Assembly: GCA_963966765.1 (NCBI GenBank)
Contig: CAXAAR010000001.1
Location: 4,262 to 68,261 of the forward strand
Length of the DNA stretch: 64,000 nucleotides
Source of the DNA: Aequoribacter sp003520285
GTDB taxonomy: Bacteria; Pseudomonadota; Gammaproteobacteria; Pseudomonadales; Halieaceae
Direction of reading: 5' to 3'
Below, one piece after another: positions 9,095 through 18,452 of this stretch. The position numbers were made by a program, and so were the translations under genes. The notes under the pieces were generated by a model. It did no database searches. It was not told where the DNA came from and worked only from the letters and a program-made list of their open reading frames with translations. Position 1 is the first letter of the stretch. Each line of letters starts with the position of its first letter.

Positions 9095-10020
9095 GCATCT
9101 TCCCAAGCCAGAGCTTGGACTGAAGCGAGCTGGTCGTAACCGAGAATCATCGCGGCTAAGCGCTCGAAACCGAGCGCCACACCGGCGCAACTTGGCATCT
9201 GATCCAAGCACCCCAGCAAGCGCGAATCTGGCAACACATCCTCTAATCCTCGATCCTTGCGAATCGATCGATCTGATTCGAAGCGCCGAGCCTGTTCTTT
9301 CGCATCGGTGAGCTCCCAGAATCCGTTAGCAAGCTCAACACCGTGAATCACTAACTCAAACCGATGAGCAACAGGCTGTCCGTCTACCGACCCTAAGCGC
9401 GCTAGAGCGGCCTGCTCAACGGTAAAATCATAGACCAACAGGGCTCTAGTTTGGATCGCGGGCTCGATCGCTGCGACCCACAGAGCGTCTAGCCATGAGC
9501 CGCGATGCTCGTCTAGATCCCCGCAAAATCCAAACTGTGAAGCCGCCGCTTTAAGCTGATCTAATGAGCTCGCATGGGAATCAACGCCAGTGATCTCTCG
9601 ATACAAATCGGCATGCGATATTCGTTCAATGGCGGGCGCCTCATCCCAGCAGTGTCGAATTAAGGCTTCGACATCGTCCATTAACTGGTGATGATCGAAA
9701 CCTAAACGATACCATTCAAGCAACGTGAACTCTGGCGAGTGCCATTGCCCAACCTCGTCGTCTCGGAACGCGGTAGCAAAGGCATAGATATCACCACTGT
9801 TCTGGGCTAATAAACGCTTCAGAGCAAACTCAGGAGATGTCTGCAAATAGCGACGCTGCCCAGCTAACTCGACTGCGACGGAGTGCAAGGCAGGATCTGT
9901 AGTTCCGAACTGACAGGCCATGGGCGCCTGCACTTCGACCAGACCTTGCTTTTTGAAATAACGTCGAATCGACGTCCTAAGGGTATCTAATGCCTCGAGC
10001 CTAGCGCGCGTACTGACCAC
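9091..10020 (-). CDS. epmA: EF-P (R)-beta-lysine ligase
   Basis: A lysyl-tRNA-synthetase paralogue lacking the anticodon-binding domain. It attaches (R)-beta-lysine to a lysine of elongation factor P. The 309 residues show class II synthetase motifs: motif 1 around VEVQAPMACQFGTTDP (about residue 28), motif 2 around FATAFRDDE and PEFTLLEWYR (about 80-103), and motif 3 GVALGFERLAAMI near 280. The start is GTG, 6 bp after the efp stop, so it is cotranscribed with its substrate protein. Confidence 0.95.
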   Translation of the reverse strand: MVSTRARLEALDTLRTSIRRYFKKQGLVEVQAPMACQFGTTDPALHSVAVELAGQRRYLQTSPEFALKRLLAQNSGDIYAFATAFRDDEVGQWHSPEFTLLEWYRLGFDHHQLMDDVEALIRHCWDEAPAIERISHADLYREITGVDSHASSLDQLKAAASQFGFCGDLDEHRGSWLDALWVAAIEPAIQTRALLVYDFTVEQAALARLGSVDGQPVAHRFELVIHGVELANGFWELTDAKEQARRFESDRSIRKDRGLEDVLPDSRLLGCLDQMPSCAGVALGFERLAAMILGYDQLASVQALAWEDA

Positions 10021-10026
10021 GAACGT

Positions 10027-10599
10027 CTAAGACTTAGACGCCCGTGCCACGTATTCACCCGAACGGGTGTCGACTTTAATGATTTCTCCACGAGTGATAA
10101 AAAGCGGCACCTTCACGACTGCGCCCGTGGATAACTTGGCGGGTTTATTGCCACCCTGCGCGGTATCCCCTTTTAATCCCGGATCCGTCTCAACAATTTC
10201 GAGTTCTACAAAGTTTGCAGGCGTTACCGACAGCGGGATGCCGTTATAGAAAGTCACCTCGCATGTGTCTTGCTCTTTTAACCACAGGTAGGTGTCACCC
10301 ACCGCTTTGATATCGGCTTGGTGCTGCTCGAATGAATTGGGGTCCATGAAGTAATAGAATTCACCGTCGGTATAAAGATATTCCATGGTAAGATCGACAA
10401 CGTCAGCACCTTCGAGCGACTCACCCGAGCGGAAGGTGCGCTCCCAGACACGACCCGAAGTTAAGTTTCTTAATTTAACGCGGTTGAAAGCCTGCCCTTT
10501 ACCGGGCTTTACAAATTCGTTATCCAAGATACTGCAGGGTTCGTTGTCTAATATTACTTTGAGCCCGGGGCGAAATTCGTTGGTAGAATAGGTAGCCAT
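10027..10599 (-). CDS. efp: Translation elongation factor P
   Basis: Elongation factor P relieves ribosome stalling at proline runs. All three beta-barrel domains are present in 190 residues. The modified lysine is in the loop FVKPGKGQAF (about residue 34), the lysine form expected where EpmA and EpmB are encoded. First gene of an efp-epmA unit. Its start codon lies only 33 bp from that of the divergent epmB. Confidence 0.97.
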   Translation of the reverse strand: MATYSTNEFRPGLKVILDNEPCSILDNEFVKPGKGQAFNRVKLRNLTSGRVWERTFRSGESLEGADVVDLTMEYLYTDGEFYYFMDPNSFEQHQADIKAVGDTYLWLKEQDTCEVTFYNGIPLSVTPANFVELEIVETDPGLKGDTAQGGNKPAKLSTGAVVKVPLFITRGEIIKVDTRSGEYVARASKS

Positions 10600-10632
10600 A
10601 CTCTTTTAGTCTCACATATCGTTAAGGCCGCT

Positions 10633-11655
10633 ATGATATCGCACACTTCCCCCCAATGGCAGAGCTGTGAATGGCAATCGCTGTTGCAAACGGCGATCCG
10701 CGACTCGGATACGCTGCTCAAGGCCTTGGGACTAGCGGCCGCAAAGGATCAGATTCGGCCACTTGCAAACCCTGACTTTCCCATTCTCGCACCGCTCCCG
10801 TTCGTAGCGCGCATGAAACAAGGTGATCCAAATGATCCCTTACTCTTGCAGGTGCTCGCCACCTACCAAGAAGTTGAGACTGCAGCAGAGGGCTTACTTG
10901 ATCCTTTGAATGAGGCAGCGTTCACCCCCGTTCCTGGCCTCATCCACAAATACCATGGCCGCGTGTTATTACTGACCTCGGGGCGCTGTGCTATTAACTG
11001 TCGCTACTGCTTTCGGCGACACAGCGATTACTCTGCAACGATCATGACTCCGACACGGAAAGCTGATGTCATCGAGTATCTGCGGACTCACTCAGAGATT
11101 TCGGAGGTCATCCTAAGTGGTGGTGATCCACTCCTCCGAAGCGATGAATCTTTGGCGGAGCTCATTGCCGATTTGGAAACCATTCCTCATATTCGACGCC
11201 TGAGAATTCACTCGCGATTGCCGATAGTGATTCCACAGCGAGTGACCCAAGAACTGTGCCGTGTGTTTCAGCAGAGCCATCTCAAAATCTGTGTGGTGAT
11301 TCACGCCAATCATCCCCAGGAACTCGACACTCAAGTGGCTCATGCGATGCACCTGCTCAAATCAGTCGGTGTCACACTCCTCAACCAGTCGGTGGCATTG
11401 CAGGGCGTTAATGTCGATGCTGATACACTCGAAGCTCTGAGCTATCGGCTCTACGATATCGGCGTTCTGCCCTACTATATACACACATTTGATCCGGTTG
11501 CAGGTGCGCTCCACTTCGATGCTGGCACAGAGCCCGTGGTGACGGTTTACCGCTCTTTACAAGAACGACTTCCGGGATACCTGTTACCCAAACTGGTCAC
11601 TGAGTATCCTGGCCAGCAAGCCAAGACCTTGGTTCCAGTGACTCCCCTCAACTAA
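10633..11655 (+). CDS. epmB: EF-P beta-lysylation radical SAM protein (lysine 2,3-aminomutase-like)
   Basis: Radical SAM enzyme that converts (S)-lysine to (R)-beta-lysine, the group EpmA places on EF-P. The iron-sulfur motif CAINCRYC is near residue 119, followed by FRRHSDYSAT. The SAM-contacting SGGDPLLRSDE is near 157 and the PLP-lysine region sits in the last 30 residues (PKLVTEYPGQQAK). At 340 residues it matches EpmB and is shorter than clostridial aminomutases. An AAGGC sequence precedes the ATG. Together with efp and epmA this is a full modification set apart from the hydroxylase EpmC. Confidence 0.95.
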   Translation: MISHTSPQWQSCEWQSLLQTAIRDSDTLLKALGLAAAKDQIRPLANPDFPILAPLPFVARMKQGDPNDPLLLQVLATYQEVETAAEGLLDPLNEAAFTPVPGLIHKYHGRVLLLTSGRCAINCRYCFRRHSDYSATIMTPTRKADVIEYLRTHSEISEVILSGGDPLLRSDESLAELIADLETIPHIRRLRIHSRLPIVIPQRVTQELCRVFQQSHLKICVVIHANHPQELDTQVAHAMHLLKSVGVTLLNQSVALQGVNVDADTLEALSYRLYDIGVLPYYIHTFDPVAGALHFDAGTEPVVTVYRSLQERLPGYLLPKLVTEYPGQQAKTLVPVTPLN

Positions 11656-11828
11656 GCCCCAACACCCGCTCTCGGCGCCGAGGCAATTAACCATCGTGGA
11701 ACACACTTAAACTGAACGTACTATGACGCGCGTAACAGACAGATCTCGGGCTACCGACTTATCAAATTTACTCAGCAGTAAACAACCTAGCGACAATCCT
11801 ATAGTTTGACTTGTGAGCGCGTGAAATC

Positions 11829-13043
11829 CTAGAGGGGTGATTGGTAGCGATCGGAGATACCCAACAGATACAAGATGGCGTCCAATCCCAAGGTAGAAAT
11901 CGATTGCTCGGCCGCCTCTTGCACCAAAGGCTTCGCCCGGAATGCAATACCGAGACCCGCTATTGAGAGCATTGGGAGATCGTTGGCACCGTCACCGACA
12001 GCGATAACCTGCTGAAGGCTGATGTCTTCTGCCTGAGCGAGCTGACGTAATAATTGCGCTTTCCTCTCTCCGTCTACCACATCACCGGTGACGCGCCCAG
12101 TGACCACCCCGTTCTCAATATCGAGCTCATTTGCAAACACGTAGTCTATCCCCAACTGCGCTTGCAGAGCCTTCGCAAAGTAGGTGAAGCCCCCTGAAAC
12201 AATGGCTGTGCGATAACCTAATCGGCGCAAGACACTAATCAAATGGGCGGCACCTTCCGTCACAGGCAAGGTGTGTGCAATGTCCTCGAGCACAGACGCG
12301 GGCAGACCTTTTAGAAGAGCGACTCTCTCGCTAAAGCTGTCTTTAAAATTGAGTTCGCCGCGCATAGCTCGGTCCGTAATCGACATGACCTGCTCACCAA
12401 CGCCCGCTCGCTTGGCGAGTTCGTCGATCACCTCAGCTTCTATCAAGGTGGAGTCCATATCGAACACAACCAGCCGACGATTGCGACGATACATATCATC
12501 TTGCTGAAAGGCCAAATCGATATCCAGCCGGCTCGCAACCGACATCAGCTCACGCCTAAACTGAGCTCTGTCAGCAGTTTGCCCGCGCACGGAAAACTCT
12601 ACGCAGGCCTTACTTGATGGCGGCACAGGTCCGAGAGGAATGCGCCCTGATAAACGCGTGATGCCATCAATATTCAATCCGTGGCGGTACACAACAGCGC
12701 CTAGAGCCGCAATATGCTCCGCGCTGACTCGACGCGCAAGCAGCGTCACAATATAGCGCGGCTGTCCCTGAGCGTTTACCCAGTCGGTGTAGCGATCCTC
12801 GGTGACATGTTCCCAATCTAGAGACAGGCCCTCTGATTGGCACATGACCTCGAGCGATTGCTGTAGTCGCTCGACTCGCTCGCTACTCACGCTCACTAAC
12901 AAACCAATCGATAATCGATCGTGAATGACTGATTGGCCGACATCTAAAATATCGCTTTGATACTCCGCACACAGGGCCATCATCTTCGACGTCAAGCCGG
13001 GCACATCTCTCCCAGAAAAGGTAGCTAATATGATCTGAGACAA
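11829..13043 (-). CDS. serB: Phosphoserine phosphatase
   Basis: Last enzyme of serine synthesis, hydrolysing O-phosphoserine. The chain is 404 residues with two ACT-like regions in the first 190, the long form typical of Pseudomonas-type SerB. The HAD phosphatase domain follows, with the nucleophile motif FDMDSTL near residue 195, the serine motif IVSGGFTYF near 283 and the metal site GDGANDLPML near 349. A 173-bp stretch before the end of epmB holds no visible gene. Divergent from the YtjB-like gene, as in E. coli where serB neighbours ytjB. Confidence 0.95.
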   Translation of the reverse strand: MSQIILATFSGRDVPGLTSKMMALCAEYQSDILDVGQSVIHDRLSIGLLVSVSSERVERLQQSLEVMCQSEGLSLDWEHVTEDRYTDWVNAQGQPRYIVTLLARRVSAEHIAALGAVVYRHGLNIDGITRLSGRIPLGPVPPSSKACVEFSVRGQTADRAQFRRELMSVASRLDIDLAFQQDDMYRRNRRLVVFDMDSTLIEAEVIDELAKRAGVGEQVMSITDRAMRGELNFKDSFSERVALLKGLPASVLEDIAHTLPVTEGAAHLISVLRRLGYRTAIVSGGFTYFAKALQAQLGIDYVFANELDIENGVVTGRVTGDVVDGERKAQLLRQLAQAEDISLQQVIAVGDGANDLPMLSIAGLGIAFRAKPLVQEAAEQSISTLGLDAILYLLGISDRYQSPL

Positions 13044-13163
13044 AAGCGATATCCTCTATATCGGTGAGAGACGTAGTTTACTGGTACCATGCCAAGACAC
13101 AAGCGTTAGCAGAGTCGCAAATTACGCTTCGGTGAGTTATTCTGCAGCAGCTTTGGAGCCCAT

Positions 13164-14381
13164 ATGACAGTGCCGAAATTGTTGAGAGATCTTGGGATAC
13201 GACAGCAGCTCGGTCTTGCCGCTGCCGTCATTACGCTGGTTTCTACTCTTGTTCTAGTCTATCTGATGACTTTGTCATCGCGTCATATTGCGTCCGAACA
13301 AACCAAAATCATCAGTTTAGCGCTCGCCGAGCAACTCGCCACGCAAGTCGATCTGGCCGCCGTCAACCAAGACGAACTCGCACTTGCTGCCATTCTGAAT
13401 CGAGCACTGCGCGCGGACTGGATGAGCGGCGCTGTGCTCACAAACGATCGTGGTGATGTCATTGCTAGGGTCGGGCAAACACGACCCACGTTTCATTCAG
13501 TTCCGGTCACGGTCGATAATACAGTTCGTGCGCAATTGAAGATCTACTACGGTCATCAACTTGCGAGCGAACTGCGCGCACAACAAACTTGGACTCTTGC
13601 TGGGCTTGCAGTCCTCATTGCCGCTGTGATGGGAGGGCTCGGGGCCCAGCTAGGCCGAATGTACTCTCGATCGCTTACCGAACTTAAACGGCAAATCCCG
13701 AGTACAGTCGAAGCCATCGAATCTGCCAATGAAATTGATGCCATCAGCAAACGATTGATGGCGCTACCACTAGAACTCTTGGCACAACAAACAGACCTCG
13801 AACAACCGCCGGCGGCGATTAACCCCACAGTGATTGTGATAGTCTCGCTCGACTCCCTCGAACATTACGTCGATACCCTGAACGAGGACTCACTCGAGCG
13901 ATACACCCAAAGACTCTATCAGTGCCTCCACACCGCCACCTCAACCTATGGCGGAAAGTTAAGAGTCGTTCGACAACTCCGCGTTGCGCTGATTTTCTCG
14001 GACCAAGGTGGGCGACAGGCGGCTAGGTCTGCAATTCAAGCAGCCTTGTTAATGCAGATGCTCTGCAAACGGCAAGAAGACAGCAGCCACCTGCGCTATC
14101 AAGTGCGCTGTGTGCTCGGGCGCTCTGATTTAAAACCGCTCGATGACCATAGCTTCTACGCCGATTTGTATGTACAGAATATTTTCGACCATCTCGAGCA
14201 GGCCTTTCAGCAAGACGGGCTGCTCTGGCTGGAGAGCGATTTAATCGATCAACCACCGTTCGATGAGAACTATCAGTTGGGCCCGCTCATCCAGCAGTTT
14301 GCCAGCGTGGTCGGTATCCCACCAGAAACCAAGCAACTACTGGCGGAGCAGGCCGAAAAGTTTACGCCAAAAATCAGCTGA
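13164..14381 (+). CDS. YtjB/AhpA-like membrane sensor with degenerate cyclase-like C-terminus
   Basis: Membrane protein of 405 residues. A transmembrane helix at about 15-38 is followed by a periplasmic region (40-130) with the YtjB/SMP pattern (LAEQLATQVDLAAVNQDELAL cut short: LAEQLATQV near 52), then a second helix at about 137-158. The cytoplasmic part from about 215 resembles a worn class III nucleotide-cyclase fold: a start VIVIVSLDSLEHYVDTL, then TSTYGGKLRVV, then QAARSAIQAALLMQML. Catalytic residues are not convincingly kept, so activity is doubtful. The divergent serB and convergent parC (8-bp overlap) match the ytjB neighbourhood. Confidence 0.7.
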   Translation: MTVPKLLRDLGIRQQLGLAAAVITLVSTLVLVYLMTLSSRHIASEQTKIISLALAEQLATQVDLAAVNQDELALAAILNRALRADWMSGAVLTNDRGDVIARVGQTRPTFHSVPVTVDNTVRAQLKIYYGHQLASELRAQQTWTLAGLAVLIAAVMGGLGAQLGRMYSRSLTELKRQIPSTVEAIESANEIDAISKRLMALPLELLAQQTDLEQPPAAINPTVIVIVSLDSLEHYVDTLNEDSLERYTQRLYQCLHTATSTYGGKLRVVRQLRVALIFSDQGGRQAARSAIQAALLMQMLCKRQEDSSHLRYQVRCVLGRSDLKPLDDHSFYADLYVQNIFDHLEQAFQQDGLLWLESDLIDQPPFDENYQLGPLIQQFASVVGIPPETKQLLAEQAEKFTPKIS

Positions 14382-16635
14382 CCGACGGATGCTCTGCGAT
14401 CAAAAAGTCTACATTCTGTAGACCTCTGGGCAGCTTACTTCCGCGACGGCCACGCTCACCTCGGTAGTGATCGAGCTCTTGAAGCTTGAGACTCAAGTGC
14501 CTCTTACCCGCATGCAAGACCAATTTAGACTCTGGCGTTAATACCGCAACGGCCGTCATCATTTCCTCACGGGTTTTAACTCTGGCGCTCGGTATCGAAA
14601 TAATCTTATTCCCTTTCCCGCGCGCCAACTCGGGCAGGTCAGAGAGCGGGAAGACCAATAATCTGCCTTCACTAGAGACACTCGCCACCAGCAGGTCATC
14701 GCCCACTGGGATCAGAGCAGGCGGCAATACCTCTGCTCCCGGTGGGAGATTTAAAACCGACTTGCCCGCCTTGTTCTTCGCCATCAAATGACCAAGCTCG
14801 GTGACAAAGCCATAACCAGCATCGCTCGCCAACAGGACTTTATCTTTTTCATCACCCATCAATAAGGCTTTGAAGCTCGACCCCGTAGGCGGATTAATCC
14901 TACCGGTCACTGGCTCACCCTGCCCGCGCGCCGAGGGCAGATTGTGACTGGGCAGGGTGTACGCACGCCCGGTGTCATCTATTAAAATCGCACTTTGATT
15001 GCTACGCCCTGCCGCCGCGAGACTAAACGCATCACCTGCTTTATAGCTCAGACTCTCTGGATCGACATCATGACCTTTGGCCGCTCGTATCCATCCTTTG
15101 GCAGATAGGACCACCGTCACCGGCTCGGTCGACATTAATTCTTTCTCAGAGAAAGCTTTCGCCTCGGCACGCTGCACCAAAGGAGAAGATCTTTCATCCC
15201 CAAAGCGATCAGCAATCGCCAGTAGCTCTTTCTTGATGAGGGTGCGCATTCGCGCGGTGGAGCCAAGGGTTAATTCAAGCTGCTCTCGCTCAAGATTAAG
15301 TTCATCTTGCTCACCCTTAATTTTCATCTCTTCGAGCTTCGCTAAATTGCGCAGCTTTAGCTCCAACACCGCTTCGGCTTGAGCGTCCGATAGTCCAAAC
15401 CGCTCAATCAACACCGCTTTCGGTTTGTCTTCGGTGCGGATGATGTGTATCACCTCGTCAATGTTGAGATAGGCCACCAAGTAACCTTCCAACAAATGCA
15501 GTCGGGCCAATACTTTTTCAAGTCGATACTGAAGTCTGCGAGTCACAGTTTCCGTTCTGAAGGCCAGCCACTCGCGCAAAATCGTATCGAGTGACTTCAC
15601 GGCCGGCCGACCATCATTCCCGATCAAATTTAAGTTAATTCGATAACTGCGCTCTAAATCAGTGGTGGCAAACAGGTGCGACATTAACGCGTCGATATCA
15701 ACTCGATTGGATTTGGGCACAATCACCAAACGAGTCGGATTCTCATGATCTGACTCGTCTCTCAAATCGCTGACCAAAGGAAGCTTTTTAGCCTGCATCT
15801 GAGCCGCAATCTGCTCAAGCACACGCGCCCCAGAGACCTGATAAGGGATGGCATCGATAATAATCGCTCCATCTTCCTTGACCCAGTGCGCTCGCATTTT
15901 TATCGAACCGCGACCACTCCGATAAAACGCCTTAATATCGTCTTGAGAGGTAATAATTTCTGCCGTGGTCGGAAAATCCGGCGCTTTGATATGCTCGCAC
16001 AGATCATCAACCGTAGACTTCGGATACTCGAGTAATCGAATTGTTGCAGTCACCACTTCACGCAAGTTGTGGGGCGGAATATCGGTTGCCATCCCAACCG
16101 CGATTCCGGTCGTGCCGTTGAGCAGCACATTTGGCACTTGTGCTGGCAGCACAGAGGGTTCATCCATAGTGCCATCAAAGTTGGGCGTCCAATCCACCGT
16201 GCCCTGTCCGAGCTCTCCAAGAAGCGCGTCGGCGTAACCAGTCAATCGTGATTCCGTATAACGCATGGCCGCAAATGACTTGGGATCATCAGCTGAACCC
16301 CAGTTACCCTGGCCATCGACCAGAGGGTAGCGATAGCTAAATGGCTGCGCCATCAAGACCATGGCTTCATAGGCCGCACTGTCACCGTGAGGATGAAACT
16401 TACCTATCACATCACCAACAGTTCGAGCAGATTTCTTGTATTTCGCGGTCGCCTTCAGTCCCAACTCGCTCATGGCATAAATGATACGGCGCTGAACTGG
16501 CTTTAACCCGTCACCTACATTGGGCAAAGCGCGATCCAAAATCACATACATCGAATAATCGAGATACGCTTTTTCAGCATAATCGCGCAACGAGACGGAT
16601 TCATCCGGTTCTATTACTGTGGGTAAATCAGACAT
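14374..16635 (-). CDS. parC: DNA topoisomerase IV subunit A
   Basis: Breaks and rejoins DNA to unlink daughter chromosomes, acting with ParE. The chain is 753 residues with the catalytic tyrosine in AAMRYTESRLT (about residue 123). The quinolone region GKFHPHGDSAAYEAM (about residue 77) keeps the serine and glutamate of the drug-sensitive form. The C-terminal DNA-wrapping domain from about 490 has repeated beta-propeller blades. parE is not in the window. The 282 bp upstream, before the GNAT gene, shows no supported gene. Confidence 0.97.
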   Translation of the reverse strand: MSDLPTVIEPDESVSLRDYAEKAYLDYSMYVILDRALPNVGDGLKPVQRRIIYAMSELGLKATAKYKKSARTVGDVIGKFHPHGDSAAYEAMVLMAQPFSYRYPLVDGQGNWGSADDPKSFAAMRYTESRLTGYADALLGELGQGTVDWTPNFDGTMDEPSVLPAQVPNVLLNGTTGIAVGMATDIPPHNLREVVTATIRLLEYPKSTVDDLCEHIKAPDFPTTAEIITSQDDIKAFYRSGRGSIKMRAHWVKEDGAIIIDAIPYQVSGARVLEQIAAQMQAKKLPLVSDLRDESDHENPTRLVIVPKSNRVDIDALMSHLFATTDLERSYRINLNLIGNDGRPAVKSLDTILREWLAFRTETVTRRLQYRLEKVLARLHLLEGYLVAYLNIDEVIHIIRTEDKPKAVLIERFGLSDAQAEAVLELKLRNLAKLEEMKIKGEQDELNLEREQLELTLGSTARMRTLIKKELLAIADRFGDERSSPLVQRAEAKAFSEKELMSTEPVTVVLSAKGWIRAAKGHDVDPESLSYKAGDAFSLAAAGRSNQSAILIDDTGRAYTLPSHNLPSARGQGEPVTGRINPPTGSSFKALLMGDEKDKVLLASDAGYGFVTELGHLMAKNKAGKSVLNLPPGAEVLPPALIPVGDDLLVASVSSEGRLLVFPLSDLPELARGKGNKIISIPSARVKTREEMMTAVAVLTPESKLVLHAGKRHLSLKLQELDHYRGERGRRGSKLPRGLQNVDFLIAEHPSVS

Positions 16636-16917
16636 TATTGAGGATCCAGTAAGGCATTAAACAATAGGGTTCAGTTACTCTTCTGGCGCGTTTTTGGCGC
16701 GCTGATACTAACTGGTCGTCCAGGTTGACGATGGCATTTGCCATATCGATCATTAAGGCGTGAAATCTTTCGATAATTCCGCATTCGCGAACATACTGTG
16801 TCCCAGTTAGAAAGCCCGAGCAAAGCATCCGAATCGCTCGCAGTTTGAGCTAGTCTAGCAGTAAACTAGAGCGTCACAAAAGATTCGCACGGATTCTCCG
16901 AAATTGGAAAACAACTC

Positions 16918-17391
16918 ATGACAATGACGCGGTGGAATTGGTTCACATTCGATCAACTGAGTACTTCAGACCTTTATGAAATACTGCGTCTGCGGTCGGA
17001 AGTGTTTGTGGTAGAGCAGGAATGTGCCTATCAGGATCTAGATGGCAAAGACTTCGTGGCGGAGCATCTCATGGGCTACGATGGCAAACATTTGATGGGA
17101 ACAGCGCGCATTCTGCCCGTTGGCGCTGCCTATGCAGACGCCATTTCAATCGGACGCATCACGGTAGGGCTTCGCTATCGCAACCAGCATCTTGGACAAG
17201 AGCTGGTCACACAGACTATCGCCCGATGCCGTCAGCTCGAGCCGACCCGTGACATTCTGATCGGAGCTCAGGCGCGACTACAGGGGTTTTATCAGTCGCT
17301 CGGATTTATCGCTGAGGGCACTGTCTATGACGAAGATGACATAGACCACATCACCATGCGCTTGGCAGTGGGCACTAACTCACACGCTTAA
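16918..17391 (+). CDS. elaA: GNAT family acetyltransferase, ElaA-like
   Basis: N-acetyltransferase of 157 residues resembling E. coli ElaA. It begins with WFTFDQLSTSDLYEILRLRSEVFVVEQ, the ElaA hallmark. The acetyl-CoA loop is RYRNQHLGQELV near residue 88, and the GNAT end motif LGFIAEGTVYDEDDIDH is near 130. The natural substrate of ElaA is not established. It is convergent with the fba operon. Confidence 0.9.
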   Translation: MTMTRWNWFTFDQLSTSDLYEILRLRSEVFVVEQECAYQDLDGKDFVAEHLMGYDGKHLMGTARILPVGAAYADAISIGRITVGLRYRNQHLGQELVTQTIARCRQLEPTRDILIGAQARLQGFYQSLGFIAEGTVYDEDDIDHITMRLAVGTNSHA

Positions 17392-17400
17392 CTGCCGGAT

Positions 17401-18450
17401 TTACCAAGATCCTCGCGCGTAAGCTTCTGCAGCCCCACTTAAGGGAATAGGCTTAATCGAGCTAGCCTGACCCGCTGTACCGAAGGCCTCATAGCGAGCA
17501 ATGCACACCTCTTTCATTGCTGTGATGCTCTGCGCCAAATACTTCCGTGGATCAAACTCTGCTGGATTTTGTGCTAAGAATCGGCGGATAGCGCCGGTAG
17601 AGGCCAGTCGAAGATCGGTATCGATATTGACTTTACGCACCCCGTGGCGGATCCCCTCTTGAATCTGCTCAAGCGGAACACCGTAAGTCTCTGGGATAGA
17701 ACCACCATACTCATTGATAATAGCCAACCAATCCTGTGGTACAGAAGACGACCCGTGCATCACTAAGTGGGTATTTGGTATACGCCGGTGAATCTCGCGG
17801 ATTCGATCAATCGCCAAAATATCACCTGTCGGTGGCCGAGTGAACTTGTAGGCCCCGTGGCTGGTGCCACACGCGATCGCCAAAGCATCAACGCCCGTCG
17901 CAGCCACGAAGTCGGCTGCCTCGTCTGGATCCGTCAGCATCTGCTCGTGAGTTAACTTTCCACTCGCTCCGATGCCATCCTCTTCACCCGCTTCACCGGT
18001 CTCGAGCGATCCCAAGCACCCCAGCTCTCCCTCGACTGAAACGCCACAGGCATGGGCCATTTCAACGACTTGTCGAGTCACTCGGACGTTGTAGTCGTAG
18101 TCCATCGGTGTCTTGCCATCGTCGCCGAGTGAACCATCCATCATCACAGAGCTGAATCCGAGCTGAATCGATTGTTGGCAAACAGCGGGGGATACACCGT
18201 GGTCTTGGTGCATCACAACCGGAATCGAGGGGAACTCCTCGATAGCTGCGGCAATCATATGCTGTAAAAATGGGGCCCCCGCATATTTTCGGGCACCCGC
18301 GCTGGCCTGCATAATCACCGGTGAATTGGTTTCAGCAGCGGCCTCCATGATGGCGCGCGTCTGCTCTAAATTATTCACATTAAATGCGGGCACACCGTAG
18401 CCGTGTTCGGCTGCATGATCGAGCAATTGACGCAAGCTGATTAAAGCCAT
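17401..18450 (-). CDS. fba: Fructose-bisphosphate aldolase, class II (Calvin-type subgroup)
   Basis: Zinc-dependent aldolase that interconverts fructose-1,6-bisphosphate with triose phosphates. The 349 residues match the longer class II subgroup also found in Calvin-cycle operons. The metal-site motif VVMHQDHGVSP is near residue 78, the acidic stretch LGSLETGEAGEEDGIG near 147, CGTSHGAYKF near 193 and the phosphate-binding VNIDTDLR near 274. It is the last gene of tkt-epd-pgk-fba, 2 bp after pgk. Confidence 0.95.
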   Translation of the reverse strand: MALISLRQLLDHAAEHGYGVPAFNVNNLEQTRAIMEAAAETNSPVIMQASAGARKYAGAPFLQHMIAAAIEEFPSIPVVMHQDHGVSPAVCQQSIQLGFSSVMMDGSLGDDGKTPMDYDYNVRVTRQVVEMAHACGVSVEGELGCLGSLETGEAGEEDGIGASGKLTHEQMLTDPDEAADFVAATGVDALAIACGTSHGAYKFTRPPTGDILAIDRIREIHRRIPNTHLVMHGSSSVPQDWLAIINEYGGSIPETYGVPLEQIQEGIRHGVRKVNIDTDLRLASTGAIRRFLAQNPAEFDPRKYLAQSITAMKEVCIARYEAFGTAGQASSIKPIPLSGAAEAYARGSW

Positions 18451-18452
18451 GA

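Noticed and set aside
16628..16828. 66-codon minus-strand open frame upstream of parC
   Set aside because: No ribosome site, cysteine- and tyrosine-scattered composition, no family resemblance; overlaps the parC start by chance.
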